Shown: positions 1 to 7,938 of the stretch, one piece after another
Layout of the letters: every line of letters begins with the position of its first letter
Numbering within the stretch: position 1 is the stretch's first letter
NCBI GenBank assembly: GCA_965267605.1
Contig: OZ254088.1
Coordinates: 1,798,001-1,862,000, forward strand
Source of the DNA: G965267605 sp965267605
Lineage (GTDB): Bacteria > Bacteroidota > Bacteroidia > Flavobacteriales_E > Vicingaceae
DNA: 64,000 nt
Direction: 5' to 3'
Translations under genes and position numbers: made by a program
The notes under the pieces: model-generated
Seen by the model: only the letters and a program-made list of their open reading frames with translations
What the model was told of the DNA's origin: nothing
Database searches by the model: none

Positions 1-690
1 TACATTCCAAAGACAAGGAAATGTGAGGAATGCGGCTTCTCAGTCACAATCAGTGCTGAAGGAAGCAATACGACCGCCACTGGGGGTAGCGCCAGATACG
101 AACAGATCAAGGGCAAAGTTGATTTCACTGGTAACAAAATTGTCCTTCCTCTGCTTTCAACATCCAAAGCATGTATGAACTGTGCAAGGAGCTTTCATGA
201 ATTCTATGCTAACCTTCCAAAAGGATCTAATTCGCTGGAAGTCACTGTGCATATGTACCAGGCCCATTACCTTCAACCAAGGAGAAAGTGGCTCAAAGGG
301 AAGATTACCCTGATCAAAGACCAAAAGATCCAACTCGGAAGAACGTTTGAAGCGGATTACAATGCAGCGATGAGCGATGTTGGTTTAGAGCAGAAAGTGG
401 TTGAAGCAATGAATGAACGTATCAAGGAGCGCAAAGGAACACGGGTCTGCAAAGCAGCTAAGATCTCAGAAAAAGACTGGACCCTGGTCCGAGATAGATA
501 CAACGCAAGAGTTCTTGGCCGTAGAATTAGCTGCTATTGCTATTTCGTAAATGAAAGTGGATCCTGCTACGTAGATGAATACTATTTCTGGCAAGAATTC
601 GATGGGGTTAAATACTCGAATTCAGTCAGGTATTACGGATCTAAGAAGGTTACACGTAGTGAGGAGTACATTGATTGCAGTACAGATTAA
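1..690 (+). CDS. Hypothetical protein, 5'-truncated by window edge
   Basis: The reading frame is open from the first base to a TAA at 688-690, so the gene begins outside the window and about 229 residues of its C-terminal part are visible. Two CxxC pairs are seen (CEEC at visible residues 8-11 and CMNC near residues 58-61), separated by about 50 residues, which would fit a zinc-binding knuckle. The C-terminal half is rich in Lys, Arg and Tyr and shows no signal peptide or membrane segment in the visible part. I do not recognise the family. It converges on the leftward gene ending at 702 with an 11-bp gap and no obvious terminator. An internal ATG at 175 would leave out the first CxxC, so it is probably not the start. 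Confidence 0.7.
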   Translation, partial: YIPKTRKCEECGFSVTISAEGSNTTATGGSARYEQIKGKVDFTGNKIVLPLLSTSKACMNCARSFHEFYANLPKGSNSLEVTVHMYQAHYLQPRRKWLKGKITLIKDQKIQLGRTFEADYNAAMSDVGLEQKVVEAMNERIKERKGTRVCKAAKISEKDWTLVRDRYNARVLGRRISCYCYFVNESGSCYVDEYYFWQEFDGVKYSNSVRYYGSKKVTRSEEYIDCSTD

Positions 691-701
691 CCAAGAGGTT
701 T

Positions 702-1175
702 TCATCGCTTGTTTAATATCTTTTGAAGATCCTTTATCCGATCAGAAGGATAAACTTCATATGGCTTTAAGGCTAAAGCATACTGGTAGTACTTCATGGC
801 CTCTTCCCAGTCCCTTTTATTAAAGGCGGTATCCCCTTTAATGATCCATTGTTCCCATCTATAGTCCAACGACAGCTTCTTGCTTTTCTGGACCAGATAA
901 TGTTCACCGGGAAATACGTTAAGTAATCTCTTGTAACAAACACATGCGCTGTCGAGGCGCTCTTTCTTCTCCAGTTTAACACACGGTTTGAGTCGTCTGT
1001 GGTTCTTCTTCTGAAATAGCATATCCAGAGAATCCTGGATCTCCTGTTGCTTCTTCAGATAATCGGGATTTACCCTCACCTCAGGCATCACTTCCTGGGC
1101 AACCAGATGCATACTGCAAACTATAAGCAGTACAGCAAGCATGAACAAACGGACAAGCGATCTAGAAGCCATCAA
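702..1175 (-). CDS. Small secreted TPR-like protein
   Basis: A protein of 157 residues with a Sec signal peptide (hydrophobic residues about 9-24, cleavage probably after LVAQ). The C-terminal half contains a tetratricopeptide-like motif (GDTAFNKRDWEEAMKYYQYA) and ends with another helical repeat. No catalytic motif is visible. It is the last gene of a leftward run of small exported proteins; its start overlaps the stop of the upstream lipoprotein gene by 14 bp, indicating translational coupling. The function is unknown; a periplasmic scaffold is an inference from the TPR-like segment. Confidence 0.7.
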   Translation of the reverse strand: MMASRSLVRLFMLAVLLIVCSMHLVAQEVMPEVRVNPDYLKKQQEIQDSLDMLFQKKNHRRLKPCVKLEKKERLDSACVCYKRLLNVFPGEHYLVQKSKKLSLDYRWEQWIIKGDTAFNKRDWEEAMKYYQYALALKPYEVYPSDRIKDLQKILNKR

Positions 1176-1971
1176 AATACCTTGTTTCGTAATCCTTCAA
1201 GGCTATTTTCAACGTACGCTTAAACCGGTCTTTGAAGTCATCTCGAAGGGTCTTCTCCGGGTTTCCACTACCGGTTAATGTGTTGATCAAGCCTCCGCGC
1301 CTGCCTCTGTATTCCTTATAAGAAAGTTGCTCAGAACTTTCCACCACAAATGGTCTCACACAAACCGGCTCGAAATTGTCACGCGCATAAATAATGGCCC
1401 AACCGTTGAAGTAACCAGACGCATATCTTTCATCATCCAGCAGTTCAGGCATCACGAACTCTAGTGAATCCATAGGGTCTGGAACGATCACCGCAAACTC
1501 TGTATCATAGAATATCGTTCCCCAGCTATCCGCATTCATCCAATAATCCAGGCTTCCCAGATCTTTATCCGAAAGGTCGGTAGGCAATGCATGCATATGG
1601 TCGTCCAACATGTACCTCGAGGTACTTAGCCATTTCCATTCCGAATCGAGCCACTCATCTTGGAGTTGATCGAACGCTTCAGGAGTTGTAGCAGTAAATT
1701 TCTTGAGTTCCTCAATATGAAAGACATTCAAACTCTTCGGATCAGATTTAGGATCCTGATTTGCGTCACAACCCAGTTCCATTTGAACTTCGCCCGCATG
1801 CAAGTCTTTGATGAGTTTATTCGCTGATTTGTAGACCTTACCCAGGTTTTCATATTGTACAGAAGCATTCTGCTCCATCGCAGCTCGTTCCTCCTTAGTA
1901 AGACTTTGGCAAGAAGCTGTTAAGACAACAACAGCGGCCAAAGGAATGATTTGCAGTGCGCTCTTGATCAT
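1162..1971 (-). CDS. Putative lipoprotein, unknown function
   Basis: A protein of 269 residues with a lipoprotein signal: hydrophobic stretch at residues 8-19 and lipobox LTASC, giving lipidation at Cys21. The mature part is acidic, with no recognised domain and no evident repeats. It lies 5 bp downstream of the secreted protein ending at 1977 and overlaps the next gene by 14 bp, so it is in the middle of a leftward operon of exported proteins. I do not recognise the family. Confidence 0.7.
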   Translation of the reverse strand: MIKSALQIIPLAAVVVLTASCQSLTKEERAAMEQNASVQYENLGKVYKSANKLIKDLHAGEVQMELGCDANQDPKSDPKSLNVFHIEELKKFTATTPEAFDQLQDEWLDSEWKWLSTSRYMLDDHMHALPTDLSDKDLGSLDYWMNADSWGTIFYDTEFAVIVPDPMDSLEFVMPELLDDERYASGYFNGWAIIYARDNFEPVCVRPFVVESSEQLSYKEYRGRRGGLINTLTGSGNPEKTLRDDFKDRFKRTLKIALKDYETRYFDGF

Positions 1972-1976
1972 AAGTG

Positions 1977-2495
1977 TTAATCTCTTCTAACAATTTGTGG
2001 CCTCTCATTCCAGAGCACAAAAGAGGTTCTATTGCACCCGCCAAATACAGTCGCGTAAACGTAAATCACCTTCTGCTTAGACCACAGCTTTAGGATATAT
2101 GGCTTTGAGTAAGTTTCCCAGGTATGGAAAGTGATCTCACCGTTGCGGACCACGCCCTCCGTTTTCCTTTTCGACTCCTTTCCATATCTCTTCAAATCCT
2201 TTAACCCTTCTTCACCGACCGAGTCGATCATCTGAACCGCATGGGTCGGATTGATTAAAGTACCGTGATACAGATTCAAACTCAACCGCTCTCCATATGC
2301 ACTATTGGCATAGAACGGTGCCAGCTTGGCTGCACTTGTCGGATATATCTTGTATTTGATTGGCTCCAACTCAAGCCCATTCTTTGTGAAAAACTCTATT
2401 CTGAACTCGCCTTCTCCACATGCCTGCGCGAACGTCATATTGACGCTTATCAATCCAGATATCAGGCAAATACAAGTAACTACCGTTCGAAACAT
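1977..2495 (-). CDS. Secreted protein, unknown function
   Basis: A protein of 172 residues with a signal peptide (residues 1-23, cleavage near TFAQA). The mature protein is mixed alpha/beta with three Cys (two near the N-terminus of the mature chain, at FAQAC and in GGCNRT near the C-terminus), so a disulphide is possible. Its start overlaps the stop of the preceding lipoprotein gene by 16 bp. No family was recognised. Confidence 0.65.
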   Translation of the reverse strand: MFRTVVTCICLISGLISVNMTFAQACGEGEFRIEFFTKNGLELEPIKYKIYPTSAAKLAPFYANSAYGERLSLNLYHGTLINPTHAVQMIDSVGEEGLKDLKRYGKESKRKTEGVVRNGEITFHTWETYSKPYILKLWSKQKVIYVYATVFGGCNRTSFVLWNERPQIVRRD

Positions 2496-2830
2496 TTTGA
2501 CCTCTCCTTTATAATCACAGGTTCTTCATACACTCTTCGATCATATCTTCTCCAAGCGTTACTCAAACGACCTTTTCTTTTGGAGATCGAAATTTGCCTG
2601 CACCTTAATCTACCAAGCGTGTCATATTGGTACGTTTTTACGCTACCAAACTTGCTATAATACCCAGGAGTTTCATGATCTCGATGCTCCTGATAAATTT
2701 TCCTTCCCCATCGATAATGTTCAGCTATAATCAGAGATTCTCCATCTACTGTGAGTGTTTCGACTTTTGTGCGAATCCTCGTACAGTTCGTAAGTAAAAG
2801 GGACCAGATCATGAGAATACAAAGCCGCAC
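2480..2830 (-). CDS. Small lipoprotein with an RHS-like YDTLGRL segment
   Basis: A protein of 116 residues. The start codon is GTG at 2828-2830; the next in-frame ATG would leave only about nine residues before the lipobox LLTNC, so GTG is preferred. Lipidation is predicted at Cys16. The mature region carries the sequence YQYDTLGRLR, which resembles one unit of the YD/RHS repeat, but there is only one copy, so RHS membership is not claimed. It sits 5 bp after the SIMPL gene and overlaps the next gene by 16 bp. Confidence 0.6.
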   Translation of the reverse strand: MRLCILMIWSLLLTNCTRIRTKVETLTVDGESLIIAEHYRWGRKIYQEHRDHETPGYYSKFGSVKTYQYDTLGRLRCRQISISKRKGRLSNAWRRYDRRVYEEPVIIKERSKCFER

Positions 2831-2835
2831 TTTAC

Positions 2836-3501
2836 TTACTTCAACTCAAATACAACACTCATGCTACTGGTATAAGTGATTGCATCTACTGATTTATGCT
2901 GGTTATAGGTGCTGGTGTAATTGGTGGAAGCATTGTACTGGCTGTACCTACTTGTTTCTCTTACAGAAATAGGTTTGCCTACCTCACCCCCTAGTACCTT
3001 TACGCATATTTCTGCCTTGGCTTTCGCATTTTCCAAAGCAGCCTGGTACGCCTTGGTCTTTACCCCATGAAAGTTATCTACGGAAACACCCAGAAAGAAT
3101 AACGATGGCGTTAATCGCAACACCGCATGCTTATAATCTCCGATCTGTTTTACGAATGATTCATACTCTTCAATAGAACCAAATGAAACATCGTAGTTCT
3201 TCATGATGTTGTTACACCCGGCTCCATTGTTGGAGGTATATCGATAAGCCGCAGGATCATTGAACTCTTTTGCCTTTCCATCGATCTTCAGTTCCTTCAT
3301 CGCTTTATCCATCATTGATTTGAATTCGGCATCAGGTTCTTTGGCATAGATTCCTGCCTCAACCTTCAATCGCGCGGTTACCACGTTAGGCACAAGCTTC
3401 ACCTGAGCTTCTGCAGTAATCGTAAGACTGGGTTGTGCTGTTTCCTGTGCTACCACTGACACAACTGCAAGCGTCAGAAATGAGATAAGTAGTGTTTTCA
3501 T
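2836..3501 (-). CDS. Secreted SIMPL-domain (DUF541) protein
   Basis: A protein of 221 residues with a signal peptide (residues 1-18, AVVSVVAQ). The mature part matches the SIMPL/DUF541 layout: an N-terminal beta strand (PSLTITAEAQVKLVPN) and the characteristic C-terminal helix in which Ala and Lys alternate, ending LGGEVGKPISVRE. SIMPL proteins are periplasmic or surface proteins, generally oligomeric, with poorly defined roles in stress tolerance and signalling. It follows the LytTR regulator gene by 12 bp and probably belongs to the same transcript, which would place it under the control of that sensor pair; this is an inference from spacing only. Confidence 0.8.
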   Translation of the reverse strand: MKTLLISFLTLAVVSVVAQETAQPSLTITAEAQVKLVPNVVTARLKVEAGIYAKEPDAEFKSMMDKAMKELKIDGKAKEFNDPAAYRYTSNNGAGCNNIMKNYDVSFGSIEEYESFVKQIGDYKHAVLRLTPSLFFLGVSVDNFHGVKTKAYQAALENAKAKAEICVKVLGGEVGKPISVRETSRYSQYNASTNYTSTYNQHKSVDAITYTSSMSVVFELK

Positions 3502-3513
3502 ATTCCTTTTAGT

Positions 3514-4263
3514 TTATAAGAATTTCTGCATCAAAGCGGGTTTTCTCTTCCGGGATACAGGAATGGAATTGCCATCCTTCATAGTAACTGTACCTCCTTC
3601 TCCCTTTTCATAACTCACCACATGCGCCAAATTGACCACGTGCTGCTGATGGATTCGGAAAAACCCATGGGGACCAAGCAATTCATCATACTGTTTGATG
3701 GTCCTGCTACTTGTATACCTGGTTCCATCTATCATGATGAAATGTGTGTAATTGGCTTCACTTTGTAGCCTTAGTATCTTCTTCAACTCTATGACCTGAA
3801 AACCCTTCATGTTCTTGATGACAAGCTTTTCGACCTTGTCACCCGAGTAGTTCTCGACCAATACTTTCAAGCGCTTCCCTTTCCCTTCTTTCTGTTCTTC
3901 GATGTGATCAACCAGTTTCGTAATCACCACCTCCAACTCACTCAACTTGATGGGCTTCAATAGATAGCCAAACGCACTGAATTTGAAGGCTTCCACTGCA
4001 TACTCATCATATGCTGTAACAAAAATGACCTCAAAATCCTGATCCTCAATTTTGTCAAGAACATCGAATCCTGTACCTGTTCGCATCCTGATATCCAGGA
4101 ATATGACATCTGGCTTCTTTTCAATAATCGTATCTACAGCGGGTTGCACATCATCGGCTTCACCTACTACTTCGATGTGATCCGAGAATTCTTGCTCCAG
4201 GGTACCCCGAAGCAATTCCCTTACCGTTCTTTCATCATCAACTATAACTGCCCTAAGTGCCAT
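3514..4263 (-). CDS. LytTR-family response regulator
   Basis: A protein of 249 residues. Residues 1-120 form a receiver domain with the acidic pair D9-D10, phosphoacceptor D57 and the conserved Lys103 of YLLKP. Residues about 145-249 form a LytTR DNA-binding domain (ILRLQSEANYTHFIMIDGTRYTSS region and FFRIHQQHVVN). LytTR proteins bind two 9-bp direct repeats separated by about 12 bp. The gene overlaps the kinase gene upstream by 11 bp, so they form a coupled sensor/regulator pair. Confidence 0.93.
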   Translation of the reverse strand: MALRAVIVDDERTVRELLRGTLEQEFSDHIEVVGEADDVQPAVDTIIEKKPDVIFLDIRMRTGTGFDVLDKIEDQDFEVIFVTAYDEYAVEAFKFSAFGYLLKPIKLSELEVVITKLVDHIEEQKEGKGKRLKVLVENYSGDKVEKLVIKNMKGFQVIELKKILRLQSEANYTHFIMIDGTRYTSSRTIKQYDELLGPHGFFRIHQQHVVNLAHVVSYEKGEGGTVTMKDGNSIPVSRKRKPALMQKFL

Positions 4264-5872
4264 ATGTTACAGGAATTCTAATGTTCACGTGCGTACCTCC
4301 ATTCTTCGCAGGTAACACCTCTACCCCTCCTTTTTCACCCAATCTCTCTGCTGTTAGTGAAATACCCTGACTCTTATGTGAAGGCCTTCCATTTCCATTA
4401 CCGTTGTTCAATCCCACGCCATCATCCACTACCTCCACCTCCAGAATATCTGCACCATCCATGAAGATCTTCACATCTATTCGTCCGCTCTGTTTAGGTG
4501 CTATTCCATGCCAGATGGCGTTCTCCACAAACGGTTGAATGATCATGGGAGGAACCAGGATCCCATCTGTATCTACTTCCTCATCAACATCCAAATGGTA
4601 AGTCAATTCGTTCTCAAATCTTTCCTTCTCGAGTGCAACGTACATATCGAGCGTATTCAACTCTTCTCTTATTGTGATGAGTTTCTTGCCAGTATTATCT
4701 AAAATGTTTCTCAGGAGATGGCTAAAATCTGCCATGAATTCATTGGCTTCCCTGGTTTTGCCATTCACATACATATGCTGCATCGTGCTTAGCGCATTGA
4801 AAAGAAAGTGTGGATTCATTCTGGCTCTTAAAGCCCTTTGCTCCAAATCTGCCTGCCTTCGGGTAAATTCCGTTTCCTTTCTCTGATTAACCGCTTTCTG
4901 ACGAACCACCAGCACTATCACCAATAAGATCAAGATAACAGCTCCACCAATCGCGTACCACATTTTCTGCCTGCCCCGCTCAATCTCGAGCGCCTGCTCT
5001 GCGGTCTCTACCTTTAAGCGGTTGTTCTCATTCTCCTTTCGAGCAGATTCGAACTTCGCCTCCATCTCCTCCACACTGGCAACCATCGATTGATTGTACA
5101 AACTGTCTTTTGCCGCGGCCCACAACTCTGTGTACGTCCATGCACTGTCATGTATGGCCAACAAACGAAAGGCTTGCGCCAATCCCCAATATATTTCCTT
5201 GTTGAGGTCTAAATAGCCCTGCTCTTCCGAAAGCACTATGGCTCTTCTTAAGTATGGGAGACCGGAAGATGGTTTACCCATGTCACAATAACTGTTGCCA
5301 ATGTTAGATAGGGTCCTAACCGCCAAACGGTCTGTGGCTTTAACATACTGCATTGCATAAGACAAAAGGTAGTATTCCAGTGCTTTGTCTGGCTCTCCTC
5401 TTCTACCATAAATAGAACCAATGTTGTGAAAGATGAGTGCAGATCGTGCTGAATCCGCCATTTGCTGCGAAAGTGCCAGGGCTTTCCGATCGTAATCGAT
5501 GGCTTCCTCTAACCTGACCTGATCCTGGTACATAGCAGCCAGGTTAATGTACAGATTGATAATGCCACCTGTATCCGCCAACTGTCGCTTCTTAGACAGG
5601 GAAATGTTGTAGTACTTTTCTGCATTATCGTAGTCTTTGATCAGCGCAAAAACGTTGCCCAGATTATGGCTCATGCGAGACGTAAGCGTATCGTTTCCAA
5701 TCTTAACTGCTTCATCGTAACATTGCAGGAATATGACGGAAGCTTCCTTCATCTTACCTTTCCTGGCAAGACTTACCGCCTTCTCGTTCAAGCTGTCAAC
5801 AATCGCTTCGTTTTGCGCATTTGCGAAGACTATGGATAAGAGCATAAAACCGATGAGCGCTGTTCGAATCAT
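4253..5872 (-). CDS. TPR sensor histidine kinase, LytS/YehU type
   Basis: A protein of 539 residues with a signal peptide (1-20, ending FANAQ), a periplasmic TPR array (residues about 25-290, with repeated units such as HNLGNVFALIKDYDNAEKYY), one membrane segment near residues 303-323 and a cytoplasmic His_kinase plus HATPase domain. The H-box is MNPHFLFNALSTMQ and the N-box includes PFVENAIWHG; the G-box is DDGVGLNNG. This is the common Bacteroidota form that phosphorylates the adjacent LytTR regulator. A Rho-independent terminator of the upstream operon lies immediately 5', so this pair is probably its own transcription unit. Confidence 0.93.
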   Translation of the reverse strand: MIRTALIGFMLLSIVFANAQNEAIVDSLNEKAVSLARKGKMKEASVIFLQCYDEAVKIGNDTLTSRMSHNLGNVFALIKDYDNAEKYYNISLSKKRQLADTGGIINLYINLAAMYQDQVRLEEAIDYDRKALALSQQMADSARSALIFHNIGSIYGRRGEPDKALEYYLLSYAMQYVKATDRLAVRTLSNIGNSYCDMGKPSSGLPYLRRAIVLSEEQGYLDLNKEIYWGLAQAFRLLAIHDSAWTYTELWAAAKDSLYNQSMVASVEEMEAKFESARKENENNRLKVETAEQALEIERGRQKMWYAIGGAVILILLVIVLVVRQKAVNQRKETEFTRRQADLEQRALRARMNPHFLFNALSTMQHMYVNGKTREANEFMADFSHLLRNILDNTGKKLITIREELNTLDMYVALEKERFENELTYHLDVDEEVDTDGILVPPMIIQPFVENAIWHGIAPKQSGRIDVKIFMDGADILEVEVVDDGVGLNNGNGNGRPSHKSQGISLTAERLGEKGGVEVLPAKNGGTHVNIRIPVTYGT

Positions 5873-5905
5873 TTCCCTAAGATATCATCTGATCCCGGTG
5901 TTTGT

Positions 5906-5938
5906 AAAAAAACTACCCCAGCAATATGCCAGGGTAGT
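5906..5938 (-). terminator. Rho-independent terminator of the collagen-like operon
   Basis: On the minus strand the sequence ACTACCC-tg-GC, a five-base loop, then GC-tg-GGGTAGT is followed by seven T. The 7-bp outer arms are perfect complements (5912-5918 and 5932-5938) and the A-run at 5906-5912 provides the T tract. It lies 22 bp after the stop of the leftward gene at 5960 and before the kinase gene starting at 5872. Confidence 0.85.
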
Positions 5939-5959
5939 CATCGGTCGCTATCAACATTA

Positions 5960-7915
5960 CTATCTAGCGTTTATCTTTCGCTTGAGCTCCTCATTCTCCT
6001 TTGCGAGTTGCTCAACCTTCTCGTTCAGTTCCTTAACAGAGTTGATCAACATGTATGTTAAGGCATTGGGGTCAAACTCCAGGTATTGCCCTCTCTCACC
6101 CGTTTCAGTATTGTTGTAATCAACTGCTCTCACCGTGTGTGGCGCAATCTCCTGCATGTCTTGCGCAATGACTCCAACGTATCTTGAGTCTGTATCGGCA
6201 ATATCTGCCTTACCATTGTACTGGAAGGTTACTGGCTTGATCTTGTTCAATACTTCCAAACCTTCTGAATAACTGTTCACATTTTTCTTCAAACGTCTGT
6301 CGCTGAATACAGCCCAGGTGCCTCCACCGGGTTTGTTGGCGGTACCGTTTACGGATAATGCTGCGGTAGGAGCATTTGTGGAAATGCCTACGAATCCAGA
6401 TGCAGTTGTTGGAAGAATTGAGATTCGATCATTCAATCCGGTCTCAGCGATCCTAAAAGAACCATCACTGGAAACACCGGTATGCCAAGTTTTTCCACCC
6501 GGGTCTAAATCCTCGTACCGTAAAATTGGTGAGGTGCCTGCCTGTGCAATATGAACTGTAGACAAAGGATTAGAGGTTCCAATACCCACGTTTCCGTTCG
6601 TATTGATATCCATCCTATAGGCACCACCTGTGAAGAATCTCAACTTACCAACATTCGCGGAAAAGGTCAGGTCCTGATTAAGCGTACTCCCATCACCAAT
6701 CCATCCCATTCGCGTTCCATTGTCACTCAAGAATGACATGTATGCGAGACCCGCATTCCCATCAGCGGTACCCTGAATTGCCAGTTGTCCGGTCCCGGTT
6801 GTAGGTCCTGCATGAATGTTAAGCGGGTTCGTTGGTGTGCTCGTACCGATACCGATCATATCGTTGGGAGCCATGTGCATGGTGGGTGTTGTGGTCGCAT
6901 TACCACCAGTATAGAAAGTAATGTGACCGTTGGCCGCACTGGATCCAATCAGATTCAGTCCCATTGAATTTCCTGAAGCACGGATAAACGTTTCTCCAGG
7001 ATCGCCATATGTTGGGAAATTATTGACGATACCTAACGACAAGTCTGCGGATGTAACGGAATTCTGGATCCCGATGTAGTTCATCACAGGTGTATTGTCC
7101 GACTGCATCCATAACTTGGGAATCGTTGTGTTGTTGCTCACAATGTGCAGTGGTTTTGTCGGTGAACTTGTGCCAATACCTACGTTACCCGTAATGGATG
7201 AATGGGTGTACATGTTGGCACCATTCACCGTCCAATCGTTATCAGGACCACCTGCCGGACCTGTGGCTCCGGTAGCACCATTTGCTCCCGTTGGACCTTG
7301 AGGACCTGTAGCTCCGTTTGCTCCAGCAACACCTTGAGGGCCCGTGGGACCCTGTGGGCCAGTAGCTCCATTCGCTCCGGCTGCACCGGTTGGCCCTTGC
7401 GGGCCTGTTGCGCCATTGGCACCAGCCGCTCCGGTTGGTCCAGTCGGTCCCTGGGGACCCGTAGCACCGTTTGCACCCGCTGCACCTGTGGCTCCAGTTG
7501 GTCCGGGAGTAGAACTTCCTGATGTCTTTGCATACAAAGCATAAGGCACAGATACCAATTGAGAAGTACCCATTTGAGAGTAGGCCGTTCCACCGTTCTC
7601 ATCCATTTCAACTTCCAGGTAGTAGGCATCCGTTCCCCAGGAGATAGAACCAAACGTTCCGCTAACGACCGTACCACCACCAATCTGGACCGTAAAAAGC
7701 CCAAACTGGTTGGTAGTCGGATTATGGGTCTCCTGATAGACTGTGGTTCCTGTTGCAGTAGTTTGGTGGATCGTTAGTCTCAATCCAACAGCTTGTGAAT
7801 TCAGGGTTGCACCGGAGCTATTCCTGGCAATACCTTGATAATTGATCAGATCTGGTACCTGACCAAAGCTCAATGCAGCCAGACATACAAGGGTTATGGT
7901 TAGTAGTCGTTTCAT
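5960..7915 (-). CDS. Collagen-like secreted protein with S74 tail-fibre chaperone domain (paralogue 1)
   Basis: About 651 residues starting from the ATG at 7913-7915, chosen because all three paralogues begin MKRLLTI; an ATG at 7922-7924 would add three residues. Layout: signal peptide (1-19), a conserved cassette to about residue 135 (starts PDLINYQGIARN), about 29 Gly-X-Y triplets rich in GATGPQGPTG, a beta-rich middle with repeated NVGIGTSSP units, then a Peptidase_S74/endosialidase-chaperone domain with FSDRRLKKNV and YVGVIAQDMQEIAP, and a C-terminal coiled coil. The S74 domain normally assists trimer folding and cleaves itself at the Ser of SDRR. No T9SS sorting signal is visible. Last gene of a leftward operon. 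Confidence 0.88.
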   Translation of the reverse strand: MKRLLTITLVCLAALSFGQVPDLINYQGIARNSSGATLNSQAVGLRLTIHQTTATGTTVYQETHNPTTNQFGLFTVQIGGGTVVSGTFGSISWGTDAYYLEVEMDENGGTAYSQMGTSQLVSVPYALYAKTSGSSTPGPTGATGAAGANGATGPQGPTGPTGAAGANGATGPQGPTGAAGANGATGPQGPTGPQGVAGANGATGPQGPTGANGATGATGPAGGPDNDWTVNGANMYTHSSITGNVGIGTSSPTKPLHIVSNNTTIPKLWMQSDNTPVMNYIGIQNSVTSADLSLGIVNNFPTYGDPGETFIRASGNSMGLNLIGSSAANGHITFYTGGNATTTPTMHMAPNDMIGIGTSTPTNPLNIHAGPTTGTGQLAIQGTADGNAGLAYMSFLSDNGTRMGWIGDGSTLNQDLTFSANVGKLRFFTGGAYRMDINTNGNVGIGTSNPLSTVHIAQAGTSPILRYEDLDPGGKTWHTGVSSDGSFRIAETGLNDRISILPTTASGFVGISTNAPTAALSVNGTANKPGGGTWAVFSDRRLKKNVNSYSEGLEVLNKIKPVTFQYNGKADIADTDSRYVGVIAQDMQEIAPHTVRAVDYNNTETGERGQYLEFDPNALTYMLINSVKELNEKVEQLAKENEELKRKINAR

Positions 7916-7938
7916 CGTTTCCATTCTTTAAATCCATT

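Noticed and set aside
7225..7704. Long antisense-frame and opposite-strand reading frames across the Gly-X-Y regions (also 10254-10709 and 11448-11735)
   Set aside because: They arise from the triplet-repetitive, stop-poor collagen-like sequence in an alternative frame; the proteins have no domain and coincide in all paralogues with the real genes.
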